DNA of 64,000 bases, taken from Saprospira sp. CCB-QB6 (GTDB taxonomy: Bacteria; Bacteroidota; Bacteroidia; Chitinophagales; Saprospiraceae). How positions within the stretch are numbered: position 1 is the first letter of the stretch; each line of letters starts with the position of its first letter. Under the pieces are notes generated by a model, which was given only the letters and a program-made list of their open reading frames with translations, did not search any database and had not been told where the DNA came from. Both the position numbers and the translations under genes were made by a program. Location of the stretch: contig NZ_CP116808.1 of assembly GCF_028464065.1 (NCBI RefSeq), positions 2,683,501 through 2,747,500 of the forward strand. Reading direction: 5' to 3'. Below are positions 24,250 to 31,482 of this stretch, piece by piece.

Positions 24250-24320
24250 GCTTTTGGTCCAAATCAATCTGCTTTTAGACAGAAAATCAGTAACTTAGTT
24301 AGATAACGAACACTAAAATT

Positions 24321-24494
24321 ATGGATGAAAAAGGGACCAAAAAGTCGGTTTATCTGCTTTCTAGCTGGATCCTTCGAGCCATTCGGAAGGAGAAAAAAGC
24401 TAGACCGATTAGCCAGCAGCTAGAGTTTAATTGTCGACCCAGCCTGATACAGGCTTTGGCCCACAAACAAAAAATGAAAAAAAAGAGCATTTAA
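24321..24494 (+). CDS. Small basic protein, 57 residues, unknown
   Basis: ATG 24321 opens a 57-codon frame rich in Lys and Arg (14 of 57 are K/R-type early and late clusters such as AIRKEKKARP and HKQKMKKKS). It has one hydrophobic patch (VYLLSSWILRAI), and one cysteine. The stop TAA is built into the foot of a strong terminator (24493-24518), which supports a real short transcript. I do not recognise a family; a membrane-associated or nucleic-acid-binding peptide are both possible. Confidence 0.5.
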   Translation: MDEKGTKKSVYLLSSWILRAIRKEKKARPISQQLEFNCRPSLIQALAHKQKMKKKSI

Positions 24495-24518
24495 AAGCCC
24501 GCAGAAGCGGGCTTTTTT
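24493..24518 (+). terminator. Terminator of the 57-residue ORF
   Basis: Stem AAAAGCCCGC/GCGGGCTTTT, loop AGAA, T run; it begins inside the stop codon. Confidence 0.9.
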
Positions 24519-24552
24519 CGTTAGAGCTAGGCTAAAAAGCCAAAAGCATGTT

Positions 24553-24667
24553 GGCCTAGCGATGCGGCGGGGTGGCCCGAAGGGCCAGACCCAGCGGGCG
24601 TAGCCCGCGCAGGGCCGAGCGAGCAGCGAGCCCCAAAGCGTAGCGCCCGCCTGTGGCGGGAGGCCCC
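24553..24667 (-). repeat. Structured intergenic element, copy 9 (class B)
   Basis: Minus strand: outer GGCCT/AGGCC. Hairpin 1 CCCGCC-ACA-GGCGGG. Linker GCGCTACG. Inner helix GGGG/CCCC. Hairpin 2 CGGGC-TAC-GCCCG. Hairpin 3 TGGCCC-TTC-GGGCCA. 3' end CATCGCTAGGCC. Confidence 0.87.
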
Positions 24668-24739
24668 AAAAAAATAATCGTCATTAAGAGAAAACTTGTA
24701 ACTTAGCAGTTCTAAATAAAATCAAACCCTTTGATCATT

Positions 24740-27181
24740 ATGCGAGAGCGGATTAGTCTGTTTATCCTCATTTGTTGTAGCCTGTTTGCCTTAGAAGTGC
24801 AGGCCCAGATTCCCCCTATTGTGCCGCCAGTTATTGACCCTGGACAAGTAGATCCCTCAGGCGGGGGAAATAACGGGAGCATTGAGGCTCCGAAAGTAGA
24901 TCCCAAGGCAACGGAAATCAATGCCGAAGAGAAAAAAGTAAAGGATCAGATAGAAGAGGAGAAAAAAGAGCAGCGAAAAAAAGAGGAGGAAAAAGATATT
25001 TTGGCGCGTAAGCGGCAAGAAGAATTGCCCGAACCCAAAATTTGGGGACAGCAATTTTTTAGAGACCAAAGCATCACTTTATTTGATCGCTCCAAAAACC
25101 AGCGGGCCATAGAAAGCTACCGAATTGCTTCTGGCGATGAGATAGAAGTGACCGTTTGGGGAGCTGTTGATTTTAGTAAGAGCGTGAGTGTGAATGACAA
25201 TGGGTACATTGATTTATCGATTCCAGACCTTATGGTTCCTCGGCTCTATATCAAAGGAATGAAGTTTAGTGATGTGCGGGATGCGATTTATAAGCGTTTG
25301 TCTCGACATATGAACATGAAGGGGTCAAATTATGATGTACAGCTCAATTATTCGAGAAGTATTACGGTGAATATTACGGGCGAGGTATTTAGTCCGGGCA
25401 GCTATACAATTCCAGCAACCAATACCGCCTTTAACGCCCTAGTGGCCTCTGGAGGACCTTCGCAAATTGGTAGTGTTCGTCGGATTAAAGTGATTAGTAG
25501 CGATCATCCTACTCGGCAATTGGATGTCTATAAATTTGCTAATAACCCCAATGTTTCAGAAGAGTTTTTCTTGGATAACAATGACTATATTTTTGTGCCT
25601 TTGGCCGAAAAAGTAGTGGAGGTTCGGGGTTCGGTTAAGCGTCCTTTTTATTATGAACTATTAGAAGGAGAGCAGCTTTTAGAGGCCCTAGAGTTTGCTG
25701 GAGGTGTTAAGGCCGATGCATATTTGCGCAATATTCAGATTAAGCGTTATGCCAATGATGAAGAGCGAATTATTGATGTGAATTTGGCCCAAATTATAGA
25801 CAATAAAGAGAACTTCCCCTTACTGAATGGGGATATTATTGAGCTGTCGCCAATTAGTGAGGCTTATTCCAATTATGTGACTGTAGAGGGGGCCGTGAAA
25901 TTGCCTGGAGAATATGAATTGGGGGCAGGGACCAGAATATTGGAAGTGCTGCAGAAATCGGGCATTATGCTTTCTGCGGTTAAGGAGAAAATTTATGTGC
26001 GTCGTTTGCGTCCCGATTTCTCCATTGAATACATCAATGTGAGTATTGATAGTATCTTGGCCGGCCAAGACGCTGCAAATATTCGCTTGCGTGCTTTGGA
26101 TAAAATTGAGGTCAAATTCAAATCGGAATTTGTAGATGAATACAAGGTGCAAATTTATGGCGCAGTGCGTAAGCCTGGGCCCTATGTACATAGTGATAGC
26201 TTAACCTTAGAAGATTTACTCTATTTGGCCAATGGGATTGAAAAAGAAGCAGCCAACTCTATTTTAGAAATTTCGAGATTGGTGCCACAGCAAGATGGAA
26301 GCTCCAAGGTGGAATTGATGAGTTATGATATCAATGAAGAGCTAAAGGTTGTTGGTGCTGAAGGCCTAACCCTTGAGCCTAGAGATCAGATCTTTGTCCG
26401 CCTAACAAAGAATTATAAACTTCCTCAAAATGTAAGCATTCAAGGAGAAATTGCCTACCCTGGCGCTTATACCTTGCAAGATAATGGCGAACGCATTGCC
26501 GATTTATTGGACCGAGCAGGGGGACCAACTGCCCTAGCCTTTTTAGAAGGAGCTCGGTTAATTCGGCCAGGAGAGGGCTTTGTAGTTTTGGACCTAAAAG
26601 ATGTAGCCAAAAATCCAGATTCTCGCTTTAACTATATTTTGCGTCCTGGTGATCGTCTTAGCATTCCCGTGATCAAAGATTTGGTGGCTATTGGGGGCCG
26701 AATTAACCACCCTGAGGTGAAAAATAAATCGGAAATAGCAGAAATTGAACTCAAACTCAAACTGCTAAAAACCGAAAGCGAAATAGAACGAGAAGAGATT
26801 CAAGCTGAAGAAGCCATCAGCCGAAAAATAAACCCCGATCGCATCAATGTTCCCTTCCATAAAGGCAAAAGAGCTAAATATTATATCCAAGAATATGCGG
26901 GAGGAATTGATCGAGCCAATGGCGGCCGAAAACGCTTAGTGTATGTCCGCTATCCTTCTGGAGCAGTAAAGAAAACACGCAATTATTATCTCTTTAAGTG
27001 CTACCCTAAGGTAACTAAAGGCGCAATGGTTTATGTAGATACCAAAACTAAAACCGATAAGCAAAATATTCCAAAGAAGAAACGAGAACCTATCGAATGG
27101 AACCGCATTATTCAAAATGGTGTAGCCATCACTTCTTCTACCTTGACGCTCTTGCTTGCCATCCGAGCCCTAAATAACTAA
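24740..27181 (+). CDS. Polysaccharide export outer-membrane protein with SLBB domains (Wza-like)
   Basis: About 813 residues from ATG 24740; TTG 24731 adds three residues only. Signal peptide LFILICCSLFALEVQAQ, then a Pro/Lys/Glu-rich spacer. The Poly_export domain starts at YRIASGDEIEVTVWGAVDF. Several SLBB-type segments follow, each with a GxVxxPGxY core: ITGEVFSPGSYTIPATN, VRGSVKRPFYYELLEG, VEGAVKLPGEYELGAG, IYGAVRKPGPYVHSD, IQGEIAYPGAYTLQDN. A C-terminal hydrophobic helix (ITSSTLTLLLAIRAL) could cross the outer membrane, as in Wza. Exports capsule or exopolysaccharide with the Wzz-like protein that starts seven bases later. It is longer than Wza because it has more SLBB units. Confidence 0.9.
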   Translation: MRERISLFILICCSLFALEVQAQIPPIVPPVIDPGQVDPSGGGNNGSIEAPKVDPKATEINAEEKKVKDQIEEEKKEQRKKEEEKDILARKRQEELPEPKIWGQQFFRDQSITLFDRSKNQRAIESYRIASGDEIEVTVWGAVDFSKSVSVNDNGYIDLSIPDLMVPRLYIKGMKFSDVRDAIYKRLSRHMNMKGSNYDVQLNYSRSITVNITGEVFSPGSYTIPATNTAFNALVASGGPSQIGSVRRIKVISSDHPTRQLDVYKFANNPNVSEEFFLDNNDYIFVPLAEKVVEVRGSVKRPFYYELLEGEQLLEALEFAGGVKADAYLRNIQIKRYANDEERIIDVNLAQIIDNKENFPLLNGDIIELSPISEAYSNYVTVEGAVKLPGEYELGAGTRILEVLQKSGIMLSAVKEKIYVRRLRPDFSIEYINVSIDSILAGQDAANIRLRALDKIEVKFKSEFVDEYKVQIYGAVRKPGPYVHSDSLTLEDLLYLANGIEKEAANSILEISRLVPQQDGSSKVELMSYDINEELKVVGAEGLTLEPRDQIFVRLTKNYKLPQNVSIQGEIAYPGAYTLQDNGERIADLLDRAGGPTALAFLEGARLIRPGEGFVVLDLKDVAKNPDSRFNYILRPGDRLSIPVIKDLVAIGGRINHPEVKNKSEIAEIELKLKLLKTESEIEREEIQAEEAISRKINPDRINVPFHKGKRAKYYIQEYAGGIDRANGGRKRLVYVRYPSGAVKKTRNYYLFKCYPKVTKGAMVYVDTKTKTDKQNIPKKKREPIEWNRIIQNGVAITSSTLTLLLAIRALNN

Positions 27182-27187
27182 AGTACT

Positions 27188-28306
27188 ATGGATTTTTCTC
27201 AGTTGCTTACAGCTGAAAATATACAGAAACAACTTAAGCGCTATGCTTGGCTTTGGCTTAAGTGGTCTTGGTTGGTCCTTATCTTGGCTGCAGCCCTAGG
27301 GTATTATTTGTATCAGTCTAAAGCCAAACTTCCCACCCGCTATGTGGCCCGCCTATCCTTCAGCATGAATGAAGGGGGCGGAGCCGATCAAGGCTATCTT
27401 CAACAGGTACTTGGAGGAGGACTTTTTGCCGGTTTAGGAGGGGGCTCCGAGCTCGCCTCTGGCAATATGGGCCGCCTACAAGAACTACTCACTACTCGTC
27501 GCCTGCTCCAAATGGCGCTGTTTGAAGAAGTGGAAATACTGTATCCCGATGGTCCAAAAAAGGACTTTATGATCCACCACTATCTAGAACTACAAGGCAT
27601 GCGCAAACAATGGGCAGAAAATGAATCTAGCTTAGCCGAGCTCTATTTTCAGCACAAAAATTTTGAGCAGTTTACTAGACAAGAAAATGTACTCTTACAA
27701 GCAGCCGTGGGCCGTATTCAACAACAACTAACCCAAGAGCTAAGCCCCTCCGAAATCCTGAATATCCGCTTTGTGAGCAATTCAGAGATCCTATCTCATG
27801 ATTTTATCAATTTGTTGTATGATAAACTCAATACTTACTATAGCAACCAATCCGTAGAAAAACAACGCCGAATCTTTGAAGCCGCCCGTAGCCGAAGAGA
27901 TTCTCTAGAACAAGAAATGGATCAGGCCGAGGAAGATTATATTAAATACCTTAACCAACATAATGCAACAGCCCAAGGCCGCTATGCCGAAAGTATCCGA
28001 ACACAATACCTCGCCCGAAAACTCTCTGGCGAAATGGAAGGCTATTTCCTCGCCATCAAAAATGTAGAAACCGCCAAACTAGCCCTAGAACAACAAACTC
28101 CTTTATTACAGGTAATCGACCGCCCCCTCTATCCCCTTTATGCAGAACGCCCCAACCCCCGTTTGTTCCTAATTATAGGAGTAGTCTTAGGCCTGTTCTT
28201 AGGCAGCTCTATTGTACTTGGACAACAGGCCGCTAGAGACCTAATGAAGTTATTCAAGGCCCAACAAGCCGCCAAAAAAGAAAAGGAAGCTACAGATGAA
28301 GCCTAA
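27188..28306 (+). CDS. Wzz/GNVR-type polysaccharide chain-length or co-polymerase protein
   Basis: A 372-residue inner-membrane protein. First membrane segment WSWLVLILAAALGYYLYQS (about 29-47) and second FLIIGVVLGLFLGSSIVLGQQ near the C-terminus enclose a large periplasmic domain with coiled coil (RRDSLEQEMDQAEEDYIKYL). The family links synthesis to export in the Wza/Wzc system. No Walker motif is present, so no tyrosine kinase domain is fused. It overlaps the next gene by 11 bases and belongs to the operon with the SLBB protein; no glycosyltransferases follow, so the synthesis genes must lie elsewhere. Confidence 0.85.
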   Translation: MDFSQLLTAENIQKQLKRYAWLWLKWSWLVLILAAALGYYLYQSKAKLPTRYVARLSFSMNEGGGADQGYLQQVLGGGLFAGLGGGSELASGNMGRLQELLTTRRLLQMALFEEVEILYPDGPKKDFMIHHYLELQGMRKQWAENESSLAELYFQHKNFEQFTRQENVLLQAAVGRIQQQLTQELSPSEILNIRFVSNSEILSHDFINLLYDKLNTYYSNQSVEKQRRIFEAARSRRDSLEQEMDQAEEDYIKYLNQHNATAQGRYAESIRTQYLARKLSGEMEGYFLAIKNVETAKLALEQQTPLLQVIDRPLYPLYAERPNPRLFLIIGVVLGLFLGSSIVLGQQAARDLMKLFKAQQAAKKEKEATDEA

Positions 28307-29060
28307 GTTTTTCTATCGACAAGAAGGCCTAAGCCATGGCCCCGTCCTTCTCTACCTACACGGATTTTGCGAAGACCATAGCATTTTTAACCCCTTTTGG
28401 CCCCAGTTAGGCCAAAGCTACCGCCAACTCTTACCCGACCTCCCCGGCTTTGGCCAATCAGAAGGCGCAATCGATGATCTCGGCCAAATGGCCGATTTCC
28501 TCTGGACCTGGCTCGATGAGCTAAATATTCAGGAACTAAGTATCCTCGGCCACTCTATGGGCGGTTACCTCGCCCTCGCCATGATCGAAAAACGCCCAAA
28601 GGCTGTTCGTCAACTCTGCCTCCTACATAGCCACCCTTTTGCCGATCCAACAGCCAAACAGGCTAAAAGAAAAAAATCAGCCGCCTTTATTGAGAAATAC
28701 GGCCTAGATCCATACCTTAAACAACTCATCCCCCAACTGTTCCCCCCTCAACTTCGCCAAACAACAGCCGTCCAAAATTTTTTGAAACAACAAGCCGGAC
28801 ATAGCCAAGAAGGGGTATTAGCCGGACTCAAAGCAATGTGGTCTCGCCCAGACCGATCAACCATCCTCGCCAATTTCCAAGGCCCTACTTTGGCCATTAT
28901 CGGAGAACTCGATGAGGTGGTCCCCCCAGCCTTTTCCCAAGCCCAAAGCACTCAACAACTCTCGCCAAATTGGCAATCTAAAACACTGAAAAATATTGGT
29001 CATATGGGCTTTCTGGAAGCCCCAAACCAACTGAACGAAATTTTTAAACTTTTTTTTTAG
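28296..29060 (+). CDS. Alpha/beta hydrolase
   Basis: A 254-residue soluble hydrolase. Oxyanion region LYLHGFCEDHS, nucleophile elbow GHSMGGYLAL (Ser near 91), late acid in IGELDEVVPP and catalytic His in NIGHMGFLEAP give a complete triad. The N-terminus MKPKFFYRQEGLSHGP has no signal. The substrate is unknown; esterases of this shape are common. Its start overlaps the end of the Wzz-like gene by 11 bases, so it is translated from the polysaccharide operon, but that need not mean a polysaccharide substrate. Confidence 0.85.
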   Translation: MKPKFFYRQEGLSHGPVLLYLHGFCEDHSIFNPFWPQLGQSYRQLLPDLPGFGQSEGAIDDLGQMADFLWTWLDELNIQELSILGHSMGGYLALAMIEKRPKAVRQLCLLHSHPFADPTAKQAKRKKSAAFIEKYGLDPYLKQLIPQLFPPQLRQTTAVQNFLKQQAGHSQEGVLAGLKAMWSRPDRSTILANFQGPTLAIIGELDEVVPPAFSQAQSTQQLSPNWQSKTLKNIGHMGFLEAPNQLNEIFKLFF

Positions 29061-29087
29061 CTCCACACACCTCTTTTTTGCTAAAGG

Positions 29088-29172
29088 ACATCTACTAAGA
29101 TGTTTGCAGCAATTTTAATTATGTTTTCATTTTGACAGAAGAGTCATCTGCCTATGTCAGATGTGTTGTGTG
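29088..29172 (+). other. Leader hairpins before a terminator
   Basis: No ORF. Two small hairpins: ACATCT-ACTA-AGATGT at 29088-29103 and CATCTG-CCTATGT-CAGATG at 29143-29162. TTTG near 29103 with a T-rich -7 could be a promoter. Together with the terminator at 29176 this could be a leader or small RNA. Confidence 0.35.
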
Positions 29173-29175
29173 TGA

Positions 29176-29209
29176 GCCCTAGGTTTTTGGTCCTAGGGCC
29201 TTTTTTTTT
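29176..29209 (+). terminator. Terminator immediately before the start codon at 29214
   Basis: Stem GCCCTAGG/CCTAGGGC, loop TTTTTGGT, run of nine T ending four bases before ATG. It is either the end of the upstream operon or an attenuator of the gene it precedes. Confidence 0.75.
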
Positions 29210-29213
29210 GCCT

Positions 29214-30146
29214 ATGCGTAAATACTCCCGATTAACCGATTTTATTGCTGTTCTAATCGCTAAGATTTTCCCCTTCCTAATGGCTCTAGCCATCCCCCTT
29301 TCCCTGCTTTACTGGAATTGGAGATGGACGCTCGGCTATTTCTTTAGCTCCATCTTTATCTTTGGCCAAATTGGAGAATGGCGAAGACTTACCGCCTACC
29401 GCCCTCACCCCCTCCTCTTTGCCACCGCTTTGGCCGCTCTGGTCGGCTGGGGATTCCTAATTTATTATGTTCCCCTCTCACCTTGGTGGACTGGCGGCCT
29501 GATCGCCCTTTTGGTCCTAATAAGTACCTATGGCCTCGATTGGGTTAAAGCAAAACCCCTACGCTATTTCTACTTGCTCCAACAACCCAAAGTAGACTGG
29601 GAACTCTGGCTCAATAAGGACCTGAAAGAGGAGGATTGGACCGAAGTTTTCCTCTTTTTACGCCAAAAAAATTGGATAGAACCCATCGAAGAACTTCAAG
29701 AACGTTGCTTATCTCATGATGAAGAGGAGCTAGATGATGCCTTCAAAAAAGCAGTCTGGAAAGATGCCCAACAGGCCTTTGCCCAAGATGGCCCCGCCGC
29801 CCTCAAGGTCCTCAATTATTTCCGAATAGCCACTTTTTTTCACTTTCTCCTAGAGTCGCCCTACCTAATCGATGGCCTCTGCGCAAGTATACATGCCCCA
29901 ACCGAAACCGCCCTTTTAGAGGCCATTATTAGCCATTGCAATAAGCTATTAGATGAGGAACTAGAACAGCCCCCTTGCGAAGATAGCCTGCTTCCCCTCT
30001 ATCTGCGCCTCCCCAAACTCTACAATTATTTTGATAGCTGGCCCCAACTTAGCTCCCAGACCCCCCAACTCAATCTCCTCTTAGAAGAGTTTAAAGCCAA
30101 ACTGATCCTCTTGGCTATTCAATATCAAGCTATTGATGAGGATTAG
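29214..30146 (+). CDS. Membrane protein of unknown function
   Basis: About 310 residues from ATG 29214. The longer frame from 29154 would read through a terminator hairpin. The first 130 residues hold three or four hydrophobic helices (FLMALAIPLSLLYWNWRW, LLFATALAALVGWGFLIYYV, GGLIALLVLISTYGL). The remaining 180 residues form a soluble, acidic, helical part (EDWTEVFLFLRQKNWIEPI, CLSHDEEELDDAFKKAVW). I know no family for this arrangement. Its TAG stop shares its final G with the first base of structured repeat copy 10. Confidence 0.65.
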   Translation: MRKYSRLTDFIAVLIAKIFPFLMALAIPLSLLYWNWRWTLGYFFSSIFIFGQIGEWRRLTAYRPHPLLFATALAALVGWGFLIYYVPLSPWWTGGLIALLVLISTYGLDWVKAKPLRYFYLLQQPKVDWELWLNKDLKEEDWTEVFLFLRQKNWIEPIEELQERCLSHDEEELDDAFKKAVWKDAQQAFAQDGPAALKVLNYFRIATFFHFLLESPYLIDGLCASIHAPTETALLEAIISHCNKLLDEELEQPPCEDSLLPLYLRLPKLYNYFDSWPQLSSQTPQLNLLLEEFKAKLILLAIQYQAIDED

Positions 30147-30266
30147 GGGCCTCCGCTGCGGCTTCGCCTTGCGGCGCTACGCTTTGGGGCTCGCTATTCG
30201 CTCGGCCCTTCGGCGGCTTCGCCGCCTCGGTCTGCCCTGACGGCCACCCCGCCGCATCGCTAGGCC
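30146..30266 (+). repeat. Structured intergenic element, copy 10 (class B)
   Basis: Outer GGCCT/AGGCC. Hairpin 1 arms CCGCTGCGGC and GCCTTGCGG. Linker GCGCTACG. Inner helix GGGG/CCCC. Hairpin 2 GGCGGC-TTC-GCCGCC. Hairpin 3 damaged (TGCCCTGACGGCCA). It overlaps the preceding stop codon by one base. Confidence 0.86.
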
Positions 30267-30288
30267 AGTCGCTTCGCTCCTTCTATAT

Positions 30289-30355
30289 AGTAAACCAGTT
30301 ATGTTCCAGACCTAGCTGGTTATGTTTTTTAGTAAGCCAGTTATGTTCCAGACAT
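30289..30355. repeat. Pair of near-direct repeats with inverted core
   Basis: AGTAAACCAGTTATGTTCCA (from 30289) and AGTAAGCCAGTTATGTTCCA (from 30331) are two copies 42 bases apart, both continuing CAGAC-like. Between them CTGGTTATG recurs once more. The second copy folds as AGTTATG-TTCCAGA-CATAACT. No gene; possibly a binding site or a dead element. Confidence 0.55.
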
Positions 30356-30485
30356 AACTTTTGCCCTTTTTGATTTTGTTACATTATTTTCATTTTTAAT
30401 AAAACCCTAACAAATTAACTTAACTGCTCTCAAACAAAGCGGATTTAGGGCCGAAGCAGGACGCCTAGACTGAAAAAACCAAGAG
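30356..30485. other. AT-rich spacer
   Basis: Nothing supportable seen between the repeat pair and structured element copy 11. Confidence 0.4.
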
Positions 30486-30606
30486 GAGCGGCTGAGGGAT
30501 GGTAGGGGGGGGCCGTAGGCCAGACCGAGCAGGCAAAGCCTGCGAAGGGCCGAGCGAGCAGCGAGCCCCCGCACAGCCCGACCCGAGCGAAGCGAGGGGC
30601 AGCCCC
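30486..30606 (-). repeat. Structured intergenic element, copy 11 (class A)
   Basis: Minus strand: outer GGGGCTG/CAGCC. Hairpin 1 CTCGC-TTC-GCTCG. Inner helix GGGG/CCCC. Hairpin 2 CAGGC-TTT-GCCTG. Hairpin 3 GGCC-TAC-GGCC. It lies seven bases from the TauE-like stop. Confidence 0.85.
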
Positions 30607-30613
30607 AAAAAAA

Positions 30614-31357
30614 CTACTTGATAATAAGGATTAAGCCCAAAAGGATTAAGAGGAAATAGACCAGTTTATTGAAAAGGGCGGGATTGGATAATTTTTGGTT
30701 GAAAAAACGGCCGAGGAATACGCCCAGTGCAATTGGAATTAAAGCAAAAGCAGCCATTTTTAGGACCTCAGGAGAATAGCGGCCCATATAGGCGTGGCCC
30801 GAAACGACGGCTATGCCCAAAAGCATAAAATAGCCCTGCATGGTTACGCGGAAAATGGCGGGTGGCCAAGCTCTAAAGTTGCCGTAGAGCACTCCGGCAG
30901 GACCCGCAACATTATAGGCGCCCCCAAACAATCCGCCCAAAAGGCCAAAGAGATATCCCCATTTTCGGCCTTCGGGCCCTTTGGGCTCGCCCAAATCTTC
31001 GGCAATTTGATAGCTCTGATATAATTTGAAGACGGCAAAAACCATAATGAGGAGGCCCAGCAATTTGCGCATCCAAAAGGCGGGCAAATACTCGCCCATA
31101 GAAAGGCCGATGGGGGCGGCCAACAAGGCCCCAATTAAGAAAGGCCAAAGCTCTTTCCAGTCGACCTGCTTAAAATCTTGAAGGAGAATATAGGCGCTGC
31201 CGCCCAAGGCCAAAATGGCCACCAAAGGGACCGCCTGATCGAGGCCCAGCAATAGGGTGAGTAAGGACATATTGACCATGCCCTCGCCAAATCCAAAGGT
31301 AGATTTGATCAAAGAAGCGAGGAAAATGACGGCCATAGCCCCAATAAAAATGAACAT
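30614..31357 (-). CDS. TauE/SafE-family permease
   Basis: About 247 residues from ATG 31357; a TTG at 31414 is upstream of the likely transcription start. Eight hydrophobic helices and two related halves: the first has the family signature LIKSTFGFGEGMV (G-x-G-G-G type), the second GLLGGLFGGAYNVAGPAGVLYG. The family exports or imports sulfite, sulfonates or other organic anions, mostly of undetermined substrate. A perfect promoter (31388-31419) lies upstream, in the intergenic region shared with divergent tex. Confidence 0.86.
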   Translation of the reverse strand: MFIFIGAMAVIFLASLIKSTFGFGEGMVNMSLLTLLLGLDQAVPLVAILALGGSAYILLQDFKQVDWKELWPFLIGALLAAPIGLSMGEYLPAFWMRKLLGLLIMVFAVFKLYQSYQIAEDLGEPKGPEGRKWGYLFGLLGGLFGGAYNVAGPAGVLYGNFRAWPPAIFRVTMQGYFMLLGIAVVSGHAYMGRYSPEVLKMAAFALIPIALGVFLGRFFNQKLSNPALFNKLVYFLLILLGLILIIK

Positions 31358-31387
31358 AAAGCTGCGTTTAAATCTGAAAAACTGGGG

Positions 31388-31419
31388 CAAAAGTACGCTT
31401 TTATCAAAGCCCAAACAAA
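31388..31419 (-). promoter_or_regulatory. Promoter of the TauE-like gene
   Basis: Minus strand TTTG (31416-31419), 20-base spacer, TACTTTTG (31388-31395): full consensus; fixes the start at ATG 31357. Confidence 0.72.
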
Positions 31420-31482
31420 AGGCGTTTGCAAGCTCCCCAAAAAGCCATTATCTTGAGGCCCTTAACTCAAAGCCGTACTTTT

